64,000 bases of DNA, from assembly GCA_032622095.1 (NCBI GenBank), contig CP136065.1:25121141-25185140 (forward strand). The letters are read 5' to 3'. The translations under genes were made by a program, and so were the position numbers. Shown piece after piece: positions 44,760-55,861 of the stretch; the stretch's first letter is position 1; each line of letters begins with the position of its first letter. The notes beneath the pieces were generated by a model. That model saw nothing but the letters and a program-made list of their open reading frames with translations. It did not search any database and was not told the DNA's origin. The stretch comes from Siphonodentalium dalli (lineage: Eukaryota > Mollusca > Scaphopoda > Gadilida > Siphonodentaliidae).

Positions 44760-46440
44760 GCAGTATGAGGCCACCAGGCAGTCAGACCAGGATTACACTG
44801 ATATATGTATTAATCACTGATTTGACTTATTTAAAGTCTTGTAGATTTCTGATATATGATATTTTTATGGAAATAATGATATATTTAATTTTGATATATC
44901 TTCCGTTATAGCTCTCAACACTAGACTCCCTGTGATAAAATATTTCAGATTTTACAAACAAATTAAAGGTTTATGTTAAATATTTAAGTCCATATATTCT
45001 CATTTAGAAAGAGAAAGCACTTGTGTGCATTACATCGACCATAGTACCATGCCTGGATGGGCGTGTTGGCTCTTGTCACCTTATCGTTGTGAGGGAATTT
45101 ACTGTCTGGATCCATCAGGGTGATGCATCAGCGTACACATGTATGGGTGGCATTACTGTTCAAAAACTACTTTTTTTAATTTAAAGCTATTCAAAGCTTT
45201 TTGCTTTGTTGTATAACCATTAAAGTTCACTCCACAGAAGTCCAAACTCCATTTAAAGATGACTTAGATCTCTTAGCACAAAGGAATGAACTATATGGCT
45301 TCCTGGAGGGCTTACCCCACATAAATAATGTCTGGTCTCCATTCATGATATACCTCTCTATATATAAGGGGTAAATATCTTACAGCTTGTCTGGCTTTGG
45401 AAGCAATTATTGAGCAATCGGTGATACAATCTTTTTTCATATAGATCTTGGCACAGCTGTTTTGAGAGGATAGGTTCAGTTAAGGAGATTTATTCATACA
45501 ACCTTCAGATGTTGTGGCCGGGTATGATCTTAGCACCAACACTCCTGTTTGTGTATGGAAATTTATTCCCCCAGATAAGGTTAGATAACAGATGTGCCCG
45601 AGGAATACACTTCAACATATGGCTTTTGTAGGCGCTCATTAACACATGAAAGAGTTCCCGGAATCTATTTCTCTATAGATATCCTACAAAAAAGTTATGC
45701 TACATGTGCTGACTTGGCATTTCTGGCTCACCTTTCCTTGCTGTGGTGTTCAATCTGTGTTTAAAGGCATGAGGCTAATATATTTAAATTACTGGCTAAA
45801 GAAAATGGTGCCATCCCCTATTCATCAAAATTTTCCTTATTGAACTTTCTGAATTGAGTCTACTCAGCACATGCCTGAAATATGGACGTTTCCATGCAGT
45901 CTGTATAAACATACATCAGAATTTAGCTTTGAACTTTAACAAATATAAAGAGATTTGCTTTGATGCAGAAGAAGTTATTTGTCAGTTGTCAACCACCCTC
46001 CCCCCACCGAGATGTTGCATTGAAAGGACAAGGACATTCAAGCCCGCCTTGCAATGATATGAGCGACTTTGATAACACAACAGCCTGGTGGTCATGGCAT
46101 CTTCTTGGGTTGTGTTTGTTGATTAACGAGCTGATTAAATGCTGGCACCTTCACCTCCATACTCTCTCACCTGGCTTCCACCTTCATGTGGATCTGATGA
46201 TGTAAGCTGTCATACACAACTGTTGTTACACTCAGTCAAAAAATATCTCCCTCATTAACTTTCGGCTACCTGAGGGATGACTAAGCTGATGTGTTTCCCT
46301 GCTGGTCGACCGGTTTGTGCATTGCTGTGTTGTGTCAGGTAGTCCCACTGAAGAGTTAGGTGGCTGTCATCCATCTTCCACTGCTTGTTTTGTATTCTTT
46401 TGTAGAGTAGCTATCTTACTTGCATCTCAATTTTATTAGA
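44760..46440. other. Intronic DNA without recognised feature
   Basis: About 1.7 kb with no repeat family member and no convincing exon. Open frames near 45854-46205 lack domain features. Confidence 0.3.
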
Positions 46441-46463
46441 TTCATCTCACCCAAGATATATAT

Positions 46464-46745
46464 GATTCATCTGGCCTAAAATATATATACGATTCATCAG
46501 GCCTAAAATTTATAAAATGATATTTGCGATGGTACAACATTAAAGATCCTGTGCCTATAAGATTCATCTGGCCTAAAATATATACGATTCATCTGGCCTA
46601 AAATTTATAAAATGATATTTGCGATGGTACAACATTAAAGATCCTGTGCCTATAAGATTCATCTGGCCTAAAATATATACGATTCATCTGGCCTAAAATT
46701 TATAAAATGATATTTGCGATGGTACAACATTAAAGATCCTGTGCC
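46464..46745. repeat. Tandem repeat, 95-97-bp unit, about 3 copies, ending in a MITE terminus
   Basis: Units start GATTCATCTGGCCTAAAAT (46464, 46561, 46656), each containing ATTTGCGATGGTACAACATT and AAAGATCCTGTGCC. The last unit runs on into C9: the TTAAAGATCCTGTGCCAGTG is the family C subterminal sequence. Confidence 0.85.
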
Positions 46746-46950
46746 AGTGCATTCTCTTATTTATGTGAGGCTCCCATAGGGAGCCTGACATATATAAGAG
46801 AATGCGCTAGCTTACAATGTAAAGGTAAATGTTAGGCCAATATATTTTCTTATTTATGATAGGCTCCCTATGGGACACTTGGTTTTTTATAAGAAAATGC
46901 AATGGCACAGATTTTTCGCAAAGTTTTGAGAAGCTCCCATCATGAAAGGG
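46709..46950. mobile_element. Family C element C9, reverse orientation, left end in the tandem array
   Basis: AAAGATCCTGTGCCAGTGCA, two diverged core hairpins, right end CCCATCATGAAAGGG; TTAA is lost (GGGTTGAG). Confidence 0.65.
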
Positions 46951-47142
46951 TTGAGACAAGCCAGGTTCAGCCACATGTTGTCATTGCCAATGGCAGTCAC
47001 CTGACTCATGTGACCATTCCGCCTACACATACACGGTCAAACCGTTCAGAAGGTTTGTGTCAAACGTGTTGAATTACGGAGCAAAGAGGAATAATTCAAT
47101 CTTATAATTACCGGATGAGCGATCAACGTTATGCCCGTCATG

Positions 47143-47440
47143 CCAGTCATTTGCAGAATGAGGGTGAATTTAGTGACACTATCATGCATAGCGTGCAAGA
47201 CTGCAAGCATCACTAAATTCACCCTCTGGGAACCTCATTCTGCATGGCATCATCTACTGTGGGAGATTGAAGTTCCCAAATGGTGAATATTGTGATGTAC
47301 ACCTATTGGGACCTCATTTATGCAATGTGTCATCTGCCAATTTGGGGATATTGAGAAACTAAATTAAAAAAGAAATTGAATCTATTTGAAGAAGTTTCCA
47401 TAGAAATTTTATAATGAAGAAACTTTCCATTGAAGATGAG
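47143..47440. mobile_element. Family E element E14, partial
   Basis: CAGTCATTTGCAGAATGAGG, one hairpin (with GAGGTCCCCAG lost on the left arm) and the internal segment to GAAACTTTCCATTGAAGATG; the second hairpin is missing. Confidence 0.65.
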
Positions 47441-47485
47441 GCCAAAACAAAACAGTATACTTGTAATTTTTTAAGGGCTGAAAAT

Positions 47486-47646
47486 TTTTCACCTGAGCAC
47501 CACCTTAAGAGCTTTTCGCCTGAGCACCACCTTAAGAGCTTTTCACCTGAGCATCAACTTAAGAGCTTTTCACCTGAGCACCACCCTAAGAGCTTTTCAC
47601 CTGAGCACACCTTAAGAGCTTTTCACCTGAGAACCACCTTAAGAGC
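47486..47646. repeat. Minisatellite, 27-bp unit, 6 copies
   Basis: TTTTCACCTGAGCACCACCT plus TAAGAGC at 47486, 47513, 47540, 47567, 47594 (26 bp) and 47620. Because 27 is divisible by three, the plus strand stays open and reads SFSPEHHLK repeats; the 26-bp copy shifts the frame. Confidence 0.93.
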
Positions 47647-47649
47647 TAT

Positions 47650-48369
47650 TTTCACAACAGGATCAAAACTGCCAAGAAGTAAAACATCTTGTAACATTTC
47701 ACTTTCATCCAATTAATTAATCCATTTGAGGATGACACAAGATTTAGGTGGAATTTAGACAAGACAAACACCATGTTGTACAGTGCTAATGTCACAAATT
47801 TCATCCAATTTTCACTCTCTTGATATTTAGCAGTGTTATCAGGGCACACACTCTGTCAGAGTGTACACACAAACCCAACATGAATCAGCTGACTCAGCTT
47901 GATTACCTCATCATCCCTCAATGACCTCAAGCAGGGACCAGCCTGTTCATGGAGAGTGATTTCCTGGCATGGAGTTTAAGCTGGACATTGTGTGGACTGA
48001 TTCAGTTGTGGTGATGGTGGGTGTTTCCTGGGCTGAACCAATAGAATGTTGATTATTCTATGTGATTCTGTTGTTCTTGTGGATGTAGATGGTTAATTTT
48101 CTGCAAATGGCATCTTCATTAATAGTCAATGCTTTGCATTAAATAATTGTTATAAAACAAGGAGTACTATTAAGAATGGAATGCTGTTATTTGAGATAAA
48201 TAATAATCGACTATGATGCAGAGGACCACAGACATTATGTTCACGGCAATGGAACTTGACTGGGCTAGATACTGGTACATGTATAATAGATTCAGTAAGT
48301 GTCAAAATTTGTATCTTGTATTTAAAATAATGTGTTTATTACTGTTTGTATACCAACACTTTTCGAAGA
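47650..48369. other. Intronic DNA without recognised feature
   Basis: Nothing recognised. Confidence 0.3.
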
Positions 48370-48570
48370 TAAATGGTGGGTATACTGGATTGACTATGTC
48401 CGTCTGTCTGTCCGTCGAGCCATCCTTCGGGATATATCTCAGCTATGTATGATTGGATCTGGATGAGATTTGGTATGAAGGTTTGACATCATGAATGCTT
48501 TCAACAGAGGGGCATATGGACGTTAAAGTTTTCCATTCTGAAGTTATCCTTCTTGGTTTATCCTGAAATC
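48370..48570 (+). repeat. Dispersed 'GGTATACTGGATT' repeat, copy 2
   Basis: GGGTATACTGGATTGACTAT, GTCCGTCTGTCTGTCCGTCG, ATATATCTCAGCTATG, GATGAGATTTGGTATGAAGG: same order of motifs as 44171-44520. Confidence 0.55.
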
Positions 48571-48724
48571 TTAGGTTGTTGTCTGTCCATGCAGATAATT
48601 CACCTAATCCTCCACTTCAACCCTGACTCAAAAACAACATTTTCTCTGGAAATATTTTGTGTTTCCCCGACTATATAATTCATAAAACAAAATATGGGAA
48701 AAAATCTGGATATAGATGCATTAA

Positions 48725-48977
48725 CCCTTTCCTTTTACGGTCTGTAAAATCGGCCCTAAAAAAATTAAAATAAATTGTTTTTTTTTGTTTTTAGATTTTT
48801 AAAAAATTATTAAAATTGTAAATAATTGTAAAAAATAATAACAAATGATGAAAAATTGTTAGGCCAATGCATTCTCTTATATATGCGAGGCGACCTATGG
48901 TTGACTCGCATATATAAGAGAATGCATTGGCACAGGGTATATGGGTTGATACAAAAATCGGACCTGGCACTCAAGGG
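48725..48977. mobile_element. Family D element D3
   Basis: TTAA at 48721-48724 and 48978-48981. Left end diverged (CCCTTTCCTTTTACGG), one core hairpin, right end CGGACCTGGCACTCAAGGG. Confidence 0.75.
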
Positions 48978-48984
48978 TTAATTA

Positions 48985-49600
48985 GATACTTTATTAAAAT
49001 GGACATTATTTTTTCATAATTAGGCTATAAAGTTGACAAAGTAAACTAATAATAACAACAAAAACAAATAATCTCAAGAATAAATTGTCTTCATCATAAC
49101 ATATTTAAAAAAAGTTAATTTTTTTGGTCTTCAGTGGGTGTTGGTTGGTGAAGATATCCAGGGTGGGTGAGGGAGATATCTTAGGAAGATATCCAGGGGG
49201 AGATGACGTGGTAGATCCGTACAACTGTGATAGTTGCGCCGACATTGAGTTTGTAGTGATGTAGTGATGTAATGCAGGCCAACGCTCTGATAACATTACG
49301 ATTCCCAGTATGTTATGTATGTTATTCCTTCTACACGTGTTCTTATGTTCTGACATATGTTTCACAACAGTAACCCGAGGGCCAAATCATAGAAACCACA
49401 ACTCTGCTTCCCCTTCAGTACGGCATGATCTTTTCCGAAATCAAATGTGAGGGGTTATACCGCAGTGATCCAATAGTGCAAATACCACATCACCTGGAAT
49501 TCCGCAATTCTGTTTATATTTCTATCTACTGGCGTAGTCAGTCACACATTTGGTTTAGTTCTGCCACAAACAAACACCTCAGGTGGGTGCCAGTCTTTTC
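48985..49600. other. Intronic DNA without recognised feature
   Basis: Near 49140-49200 GAAGATATCCAGGG occurs twice. Otherwise nothing. Confidence 0.3.
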
Positions 49601-49926
49601 TTAAAGCTTGGCTGATTCGGCACATATATAGGTCAGTGTGACCTAGTTTTAACCCTTTGAGTGCCAGGGGCCGATCTCATCGTTCCTAAACCTACAAAAT
49701 AAGTCTGTTTAAGAATATAAGAATAAATTATTAAAATTGTAAAAAAAAAAAAAAATAGGCCAATGCATTCTCTTATATATGCGATGCGACCTATGGTCGA
49801 CTTGCATATATAAGAGAATGCATTGGCACAGGGTATATCGGTTGATACAAAAATCGGACCTGGCACTGAAAGGGTTAAAGCTTGGCTGATTCCGCACATA
49901 TATAGGTGAGTGTGACCTAGTTATAA
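49601..49926. repeat. 52-bp direct repeats bracketing D4
   Basis: TTAAAGCTTGGCTGATTCGG ... GTGACCTAGTTTTAA at 49601-49652 recurs at 49875-49926 with few changes. D4 sits exactly at the TTAA junction between them. Confidence 0.85.
49653..49874. mobile_element. Family D element D4
   Basis: TTAA on both sides (49649-49652, 49875-49878). Ends CCCTTTGAGTGCCAGGGG and CCTGGCACTGAAAGGG; one core hairpin and a poly-A spacer. Confidence 0.85.
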
Positions 49927-50100
49927 GGTTAAAGGATAAATTGACCTGATTGCTGGGAATTAGCCTTAAAGAAGATGAGATGTTGGTTCCCTTTTATGTT
50001 GGCTATATGACCAATTAATGACATTGTTGCACTTAGGTACTATATCCTCCCACTACTTCTGTGGAGGCTTGGGTTTCTGCTGGGGTAGAAGGTGTATGTA

Positions 50101-50330
50101 CAGTAATGCCCTAAATAATCGACTCCTTAACCACAGCAGAATTATGGGTAACTTTTCTGGATTTAGTCAGAAATATGGCTTGTTACCATTCATCGGAAAA
50201 CTCTCGACATCGGAAAGCTCTCATCGAGAGCTTTCCAATGAATGGCAACAAGCCATATTTCCGACTAAATCCTGAAAAGTTACCCATAATTCTGCTGTGG
50301 TTAAAGAGTCGATTACTAACGCCATTATTG
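50101..50330. mobile_element. Family A element A11
   Basis: TA-flanked; CAGTAATGCCC left, right terminus mutated (GCCATTATTG). The centre has a partial duplication of ATCGGAAAGCTCTC. Confidence 0.85.
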
Positions 50331-50334
50331 TACC

Positions 50335-50900
50335 ATGGTAATATTTAGTCACTTTATATTGTTCCTCGTGCTTTCATCCAGGTTATTTTGGGCACTGCTG
50401 GACCTTAAAAGGCTTTGTTTCTACCATATTGGGAACATGTAACAATAACTTGTCAAAAATCAGTGTTTTTGTTCAATACTGGACAATCTAGGGGACCCAT
50501 GCAATATTTTTGAGGAAAATTAATTTCTATCACTAATCAAAAGTCAATAAATATTAAGCTTAAAATGAAAATTATAGGCCCCTTTAAGATGCGACTCTTG
50601 TTGATATTAAAAGATCCCAAATCATGATGACTGGATAAACCAAAATGCATACCTGTATATTTTCTGTGAATTATTTCTCCAGTATTTTTGGGGTTAAGAT
50701 CTAGCACCTGTCGGACTTGGTGTCTGTTTATTAGTTCTGTGTAAGAGGACACTGAACATTTAACTGAGAAATAGATTGTAGTGTGATTCTGAGCTCAATG
50801 TCTTGGGTCAGTTGTTGGTTCATGGACTGTTCTCTGATCTTATCTGATAATGGGAGGGTATCATCAGATACATACATGTATATATATTATATATATACAG
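50335..50900. other. Intronic DNA without recognised feature
   Basis: Nothing recognised; TA-rich tract at 50878-50900. Confidence 0.3.
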
Positions 50901-50903
50901 TAA

Positions 50904-51041
50904 CAGTAATGCTCTAAATAATTGACTCCTAAACCACAGCAGAATTATGGGTAACTTTTCAGGATTTAGTCGGAAATATGGCTTGTTGCCATTCATCGGA
51001 AAAACTCTCGCCTTAGAAGTCAATTATTTAGAGCATTACTG
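50904..51041. mobile_element. Family A element A12, right arm mostly deleted
   Basis: Complete left arm to GGAAAAACTCTCGCC, then TTAGAAGTCAATTATTTAGA and GCATTACTG with TA. The AATTGAC variant occurs on the left, GTCAATT on the right. Confidence 0.8.
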
Positions 51042-52211
51042 TACAAGCTGAAACAAGCTTCTTTTGGGAGCATTTTTTCATTGTCTGAGGGGGGGCTGCT
51101 GCAGCCCCTTTGTGCATTAGCAGCCTGCGGCTCCTGTGTGCGCAAACTGTGTGCTTCATGCACATGACATTCAGATTCTATTATTTTATATATAGAGGTA
51201 ATATCTACATGTATTATGCTACTTCAATATAATTATCCTCATTCAGATAGGTTCATATTGGACCTAAATATTCACATTGGTTTATATTGGACTTAGATTC
51301 TGGAATAAGCTCATAGTGGACTTATACCCATTATTCCGTTGGATGGCGCGGGCCACAGTGAAAACACACATATATAAAGAGTGCACATATGGTGCTGCAA
51401 CATATCCTCGTGCAAATAGGTTCATATTGGACCTAAATAATCACATAGGTTCATATTGGACTTATTTGATTCCAAAATAGGCCCATAGTTGCTTATTTAA
51501 AAATTCGGGGGTACATGTGGCCTAGCGGCCTTTTTATTATTTCAAACTTAACAAGCTTTGCCTTTTGTGTGTTTTATCAACTAGAGGTGTGTCACAATGA
51601 CTGATCTGAAGGTGCATATAAGATTGTCATGATGTGTCAACCTGTATAACAGCCCACTTATTTCAAGACAAGAGAAGTACGCAAAGTTCACTGAACGGCA
51701 AAAAACATATATGTATGGATAACATACTAGATTATTATAGATTCCAATGATCATAAAAACTGTAAATACATATCTGGATGAGATGTTAGATTACTATTTG
51801 ATTCCATGAACAGCGGGATCAAACGAGAAACGAATAATCTCACACAGCCCCCAATACCGAGATGTTCCATATTATGAATTATGATTTCTGTAAATGATGT
51901 ACAGTATTATTTGTTCTTGTGTTATTGGCCTTGTTATATCAATACACAGATGCCCCAAGTTATTTTTCCTCCCAGTTGTTCATTCTTGGCAGTGTTGGTG
52001 GTTAATCCGAGATCATTGGATTATCTAGTATAGCAAGGTTGAATACATTGATGAATCAGCTGTTGAGAATTATCTGTTGCATACATCCCATAACCTCTCC
52101 ATTCCATTTATCTCTATAAAAACTGTTGGAAAATACCTGTGCAAAGTTTTTTTTACCTATATATTGTCCAGTATAATATCATCCATGGCTCCATGCAGTG
52201 GATATAATATA
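51042..52211. other. Intronic DNA with a small direct repeat
   Basis: ATAGGTTCATATTGGACCTA occurs at about 51247 and 51417, each followed by a second TATTGGACTTA motif. No gene recognised. Confidence 0.45.
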
Positions 52212-52424
52212 CAGTAATGCCCTAATTAATCGACTCTCTAACAACAGCAGAATTATGTGTAACTTTTCAGGATTTAGTCGGAAATATGGCTTGTTGCCAT
52301 TCATCGGAAAGCTCTCGCCGAGAGCTTTCCGATGAATGGCAACAAGCCATATTTCCGACTAAATCCTGAAAAGTTACCCATAATTCTGCTGTGGTTAGAG
52401 AGTCGATTAATTAGGGCATTACTG
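52212..52424. mobile_element. Family A element A13, full length
   Basis: TA-flanked 213-bp palindrome. The private variant CGACTCTCTAAC on the left is mirrored by GTTAGAGAGTCG on the right. Confidence 0.9.
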
Positions 52425-52682
52425 TATGTATATTGGGACATGGTGGCATAGTTTTCACTATTTGTCAGGGACTAGTTAACGGGGGCAGCTTCGATCCTCT
52501 AAAAAAATATTGGGAAGTATCAAATGCAAATTGTAATTTTAGGCCATTTTGAGCCGCTGAAATTTAGATTTGTATATTTATTAAAATAGCCTCCCCGTCA
52601 GATATAAAATTTGTAGTTTCCATACAGTATGTATTATGAAGAAATTTAAAGTTAAACTATAGTGAGACATGGTCAACTTTAA

Positions 52683-52930
52683 ACCTTTCTACATTAATTC
52701 TCATCGATAAATAGTTCCCTTAAGAAATGTTCAGATAATAAGTTCAACATAGATTCTTTGTTGAAATTATTATCTGAACATTTCTCAACAAAGAATATTA
52801 ATACTTGTTTTATCTTTTCGTCATACTGCCATCTGCTCATTTTTCTTGAACACCCCTTTAAATGACTAATAGACCATTCCAACATTTACTTGTATCACTG
52901 ACATGAAGAGTCCATTCAGTATAGAAAGGG
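52683..52930. mobile_element. Family G element G7, most complete
   Basis: TTAA-like flanks (52679-52682, 52931-52934). CCTTTCTACATTAATTCTC, the hairpin GTTCAGATAATAAGTTCAAC / TTGAAATTATTATCTGAAC, then TCATTTTTCTTGAACACCCC, and right end CATTCAGTATAGAAAGGG. Confidence 0.7.
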
Positions 52931-52934
52931 TTAA

Positions 52935-53537
52935 TAATATAGGCTCTGGGAGTTCTGAATATTGAAATTTTAGTTTTGAGTTCAGAAATGTATGTTCTCA
53001 GTAGGTCTCATGTGATGAAAGTATGCCACACACGTCCACCTGGCTCCACAAGTCTTACTATTAATGCTGATGCTGAAATCCAGACTCAGTAGTAAACATC
53101 CTCATAACACTCCCAATCTCAAAGGACTCCCCTATTCCTTGAACCTACCACCAGTTGCTCAAAGGTGTAGATTACTCTGCTACAGGTTTTATCAAATAAT
53201 GAGAAAATTATCTAACATTTTAGAAGTAATCATGTTTTTCATACAGACTCCTTGTTGATTGTGTGTTGGTTTTCTATAATAAGTCAGGTGTAGGATACCC
53301 ATTTCAGAAGCTTTATTGTTTTACAGAAAAAAATCAATCATTGCATCACTAAAGGGACTTGTTGCTCATGTTCTGCGATAAATAGTTTATTTGTTTTCAT
53401 GCCAAGGATGATCTCATGTTTTAAGAGTGACTGTACCAAGAAGATGTTCATTCCAGTAATGAAGCGATCTTTGTAGTACTAAATGTTTGTAGTGTCTGGG
53501 TTGAGGATTCACTGGAATACAACCGCAGCTCAACCTA
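52935..53537. other. Intronic DNA without recognised feature
   Basis: Nothing recognised. Confidence 0.3.
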
Positions 53538-53866
53538 CAGTAATGCCCTAAATAATCGACTCCTTAACAGCCCTTTTAATTCAGATTGTTTGGCTTCGGC
53601 AATCTGCTACGGCAACCCTTTATCGTGGCCCAGCTTGCTTCAGCAAATGGCTTCGGCATTGCCGATTGCCATAGCCAATTATGAGGGCTGCCTTAACCAC
53701 AGCAGAATTATGGGTAACTTTTCAGGATTCAGTTGGAAATATGGCTTGTTGGCATTCATCGGAGCTTTCCGGTGAATATCAACAAAAGCCATATTTCCGA
53801 CTAAATCCTGAAAAGTTACCCATAATTCTGCTGTGGTCAAGGAGTCGATTATTTAGGGCATTACTG
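53538..53866. mobile_element. Family A element A14, carrying a nested insertion
   Basis: CAGTAATGCCCTAAATAATC to GGGCATTACTG, TA-flanked. The left arm is interrupted after CGACTCCTTAA by a 123-bp element (53568-53690). The centre is shortened (GGCATTCATCGGAGCTTTCC). Confidence 0.85.
53568..53690. mobile_element. 123-bp element nested in A14
   Basis: Ends CAGCCCTTTTAATT and AATTATGAGGGCTG (12 of 14 inverted matches). CCTTAA flanks it on both sides (53562-53567, 53691-53696), whereas empty A copies have CCTTAA once. The interior has GGCTTCGGCAATC and GGCTTCGGCATTGCC repeats. CG-richer than its host. Confidence 0.85.
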
Positions 53867-53879
53867 TAGGGGATTGGCA

Positions 53880-54165
53880 AACCTTATCTTATTGTTTTTA
53901 GTTACTTTTTCCTTCCTGTTTCAAAATTTCCTAATTTGAAGAAGATATAATGCATGATCGAGATGACTTCAACTTCAACTGGGGAACTTCAATCTGATCC
54001 TATCTGATCCATAGTGGTTGAGGCCTAACCAATCTGATCCATAGTGGTTGAGGCCTAACCAGAATGAGGTTCCCAGAGGGTGAATTTGGTGACACTAGTC
54101 ACCTGTGTGTGACAGCATCACTAAATTCACGCTCTGGGGACCTCATTCAGCAAATCCAGGTTTGT
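53880..54165. mobile_element. Family E element E15, left-truncated
   Basis: Internal segment from TATTGTTTTTAGTTACTTTT, a tandem duplication of AATCTGATCCATAGTGGTTG (53990-54060), one hairpin, and degraded right end ATCCAGGTTTG. Confidence 0.65.
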
Positions 54166-54353
54166 GGGTGGGGAGCACCCAGTCCCTTTCTTGCTTACCA
54201 GAATGGCATGAAGACCCTGAAATATTGACATAAATATTTTTCTCATAGCAAAACATATTCATTCTAATGGCGTAATTACAAGGTAAAATCCTTCAAAATG
54301 CTTACAATTCTGTTTGAGCACCAAAATTTGGTCATTGCTTCTTCTCAAGATAA

Positions 54354-54651
54354 AAATCGCACGGGCGCTTCAAAGTGGGACCAGTCCGTGTTGTTTCAGA
54401 CATATTTATTCACATTCAACGGCGATCAGTGCGTGTTAATCACTTGTTGGGCATGGCTAACAGGCTATTGTGTCCAATCGCGGCCAGCACACGGATTGTG
54501 CATTGTGGTCAAAACACATTTCCAGTTGATTGCATTATGTGGGATCAAGTGTGCTCTAAGTCGGCCAGAGCACGCGAATAGTTCTTTACCAGCATAAATC
54601 TCGTCTTCGACTCGATTCATTCTGGTGAATAACAATTCTTGTGCTCTAACC
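54354..54651. mobile_element. TTAGAGCACA-type element, copy 2
   Basis: Matches 31883-32149: ATCGCACGGGCGCTTCAAAG, GTGTCCAATCGCGGCCAGC, GTGCTCTAAGTCGG, hairpin around ATCTCGTCTTCGACTCGAT, end TTGTGCTCTAACC. Contains an extra ATTGTGCATTGTGGTC segment. May be part of a larger unit reaching GTCGACTGCTCTAACCC at about 55275. Confidence 0.6.
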
Positions 54652-55300
54652 CCAGTCGACATAAATTTCGACTCAGTATATCATATAAGTATAGAGTCGA
54701 ACAGGACTGGTCGGAAAGCTATTTCCAGACTTGGGGATATACCAGGAAATTCCTTGTTTTGATTGGAAGCGGTACCAGAAACTGCTAACCCCGATTGGCT
54801 AACCGATATATTGAACTAAATTTAAATACTGGGCGGAACAAAGAGACGCGATATTTTAATTTGAGCATGCACACACATTGACAAATAAGCTTCCTGTTTA
54901 AAATATTTTTTTAAAAGAAAGACATTTATTCATCGGTAAAACTCGTTTTCTACGCTTTTAATAATCTCATCACAATAGGAAAATGAGTGTTATGTACAGT
55001 GGACAAAGACCGAAACGATGTGTTATTGAAGTGTGTTTCGTCTATCTTGAAAGAGACAGTTATTTCAGAGTTGAAATCTGAACAATTTCAAGTGTTGTCG
55101 GCAATATTCGTAAACAGGTCGCGCATAAATTATACCTTATTTGGAATGTCTGCGACATCAGTATGACGTCACGATATTGGGGGAAGCCCATTGTTCTGGA
55201 AATGGGTTTTTACATGAATTCGTGTCGACGTAATATTATAATTATTACGGAGATGTTTACGTCGACTGCTCTAACCCTTACTTGAAACCATCCTGGGGCT
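54652..55300. other. CpG-richer intronic DNA between GTCGAC motifs
   Basis: AGTCGACATAAATTTCGACT near 54654 and TACGTCGACTGCTCTAACCC near 55260 are distant inverted echoes, and CGTGTCGACGTAATATTATA pairs with a following ATTACGGAGATGTTTACGTCGA. Probably an older element; no gene seen. Confidence 0.4.
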
Positions 55301-55304
55301 TTAA

Positions 55305-55561
55305 CCCTTTCATGACTGTTGTTTTCTGAAATTTTGCGTAAGCCCTGAGCCACTGCCTTCTCTTATATATATATGAGTCTCCCAAAGGGAGCCTCGCATA
55401 TATAAAAGAATGCATTGGCCTAAAAATATTTACCTTGACCATGTGAGCCAATGCATTCTCTTATATTTGTGAGGCTCCCTATGGGACACTCGAATATATA
55501 AGAAAATGCACTGGCACAGGATCTTTAATGTTGCACCATCGCTGCTCCCATCATGAAAGGG
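55305..55561. mobile_element. Family C element C10
   Basis: TTAA at 55301-55304 and 55562-55565; CCCTTTCATGACTGTTG and CCATCATGAAAGGG ends, two core hairpins. Confidence 0.85.
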
Positions 55562-55646
55562 TTAATTCTAACAACTATCGGAGCACTACATATAATAAAT
55601 TGCTCCTGACTTTGCTAGCTGGGCTTTGTAAATGTTTCATCCTATA

Positions 55647-55859
55647 CAGTAATGCTCTATTTAATCGACTTCTTAACCACAGCAGAATTATGGGTAACTT
55701 TTCAGGATTTAGTCGGAAATATGGCTTGTTACCATTCATCGGAAAGCTCTCGGCGAGAGCTTTCCGATGAATGGCAACAAGCCATATTTCCGACTAAATC
55801 CTGAAAAGTTAACCATAATTCTGCTGTGGTTAAGAAGTCGATTAAATAGAGCATTACTG
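55647..55859. mobile_element. Family A element A15, full length
   Basis: TA-flanked. The private variants CTCTATTTAATCGACTTCTT and AAGAAGTCGATTAAATAGAG are exact complements. Centre CTCTCGGCGAGAG. Confidence 0.9.
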
Positions 55860-55861
55860 TA

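Noticed and set aside
47414-47716. 100-codon frame with SFSPEHHLK repeats
   Set aside because: It is the 27-bp minisatellite, open only because the unit is a multiple of three, and it is frame-shifted by the 26-bp copy.
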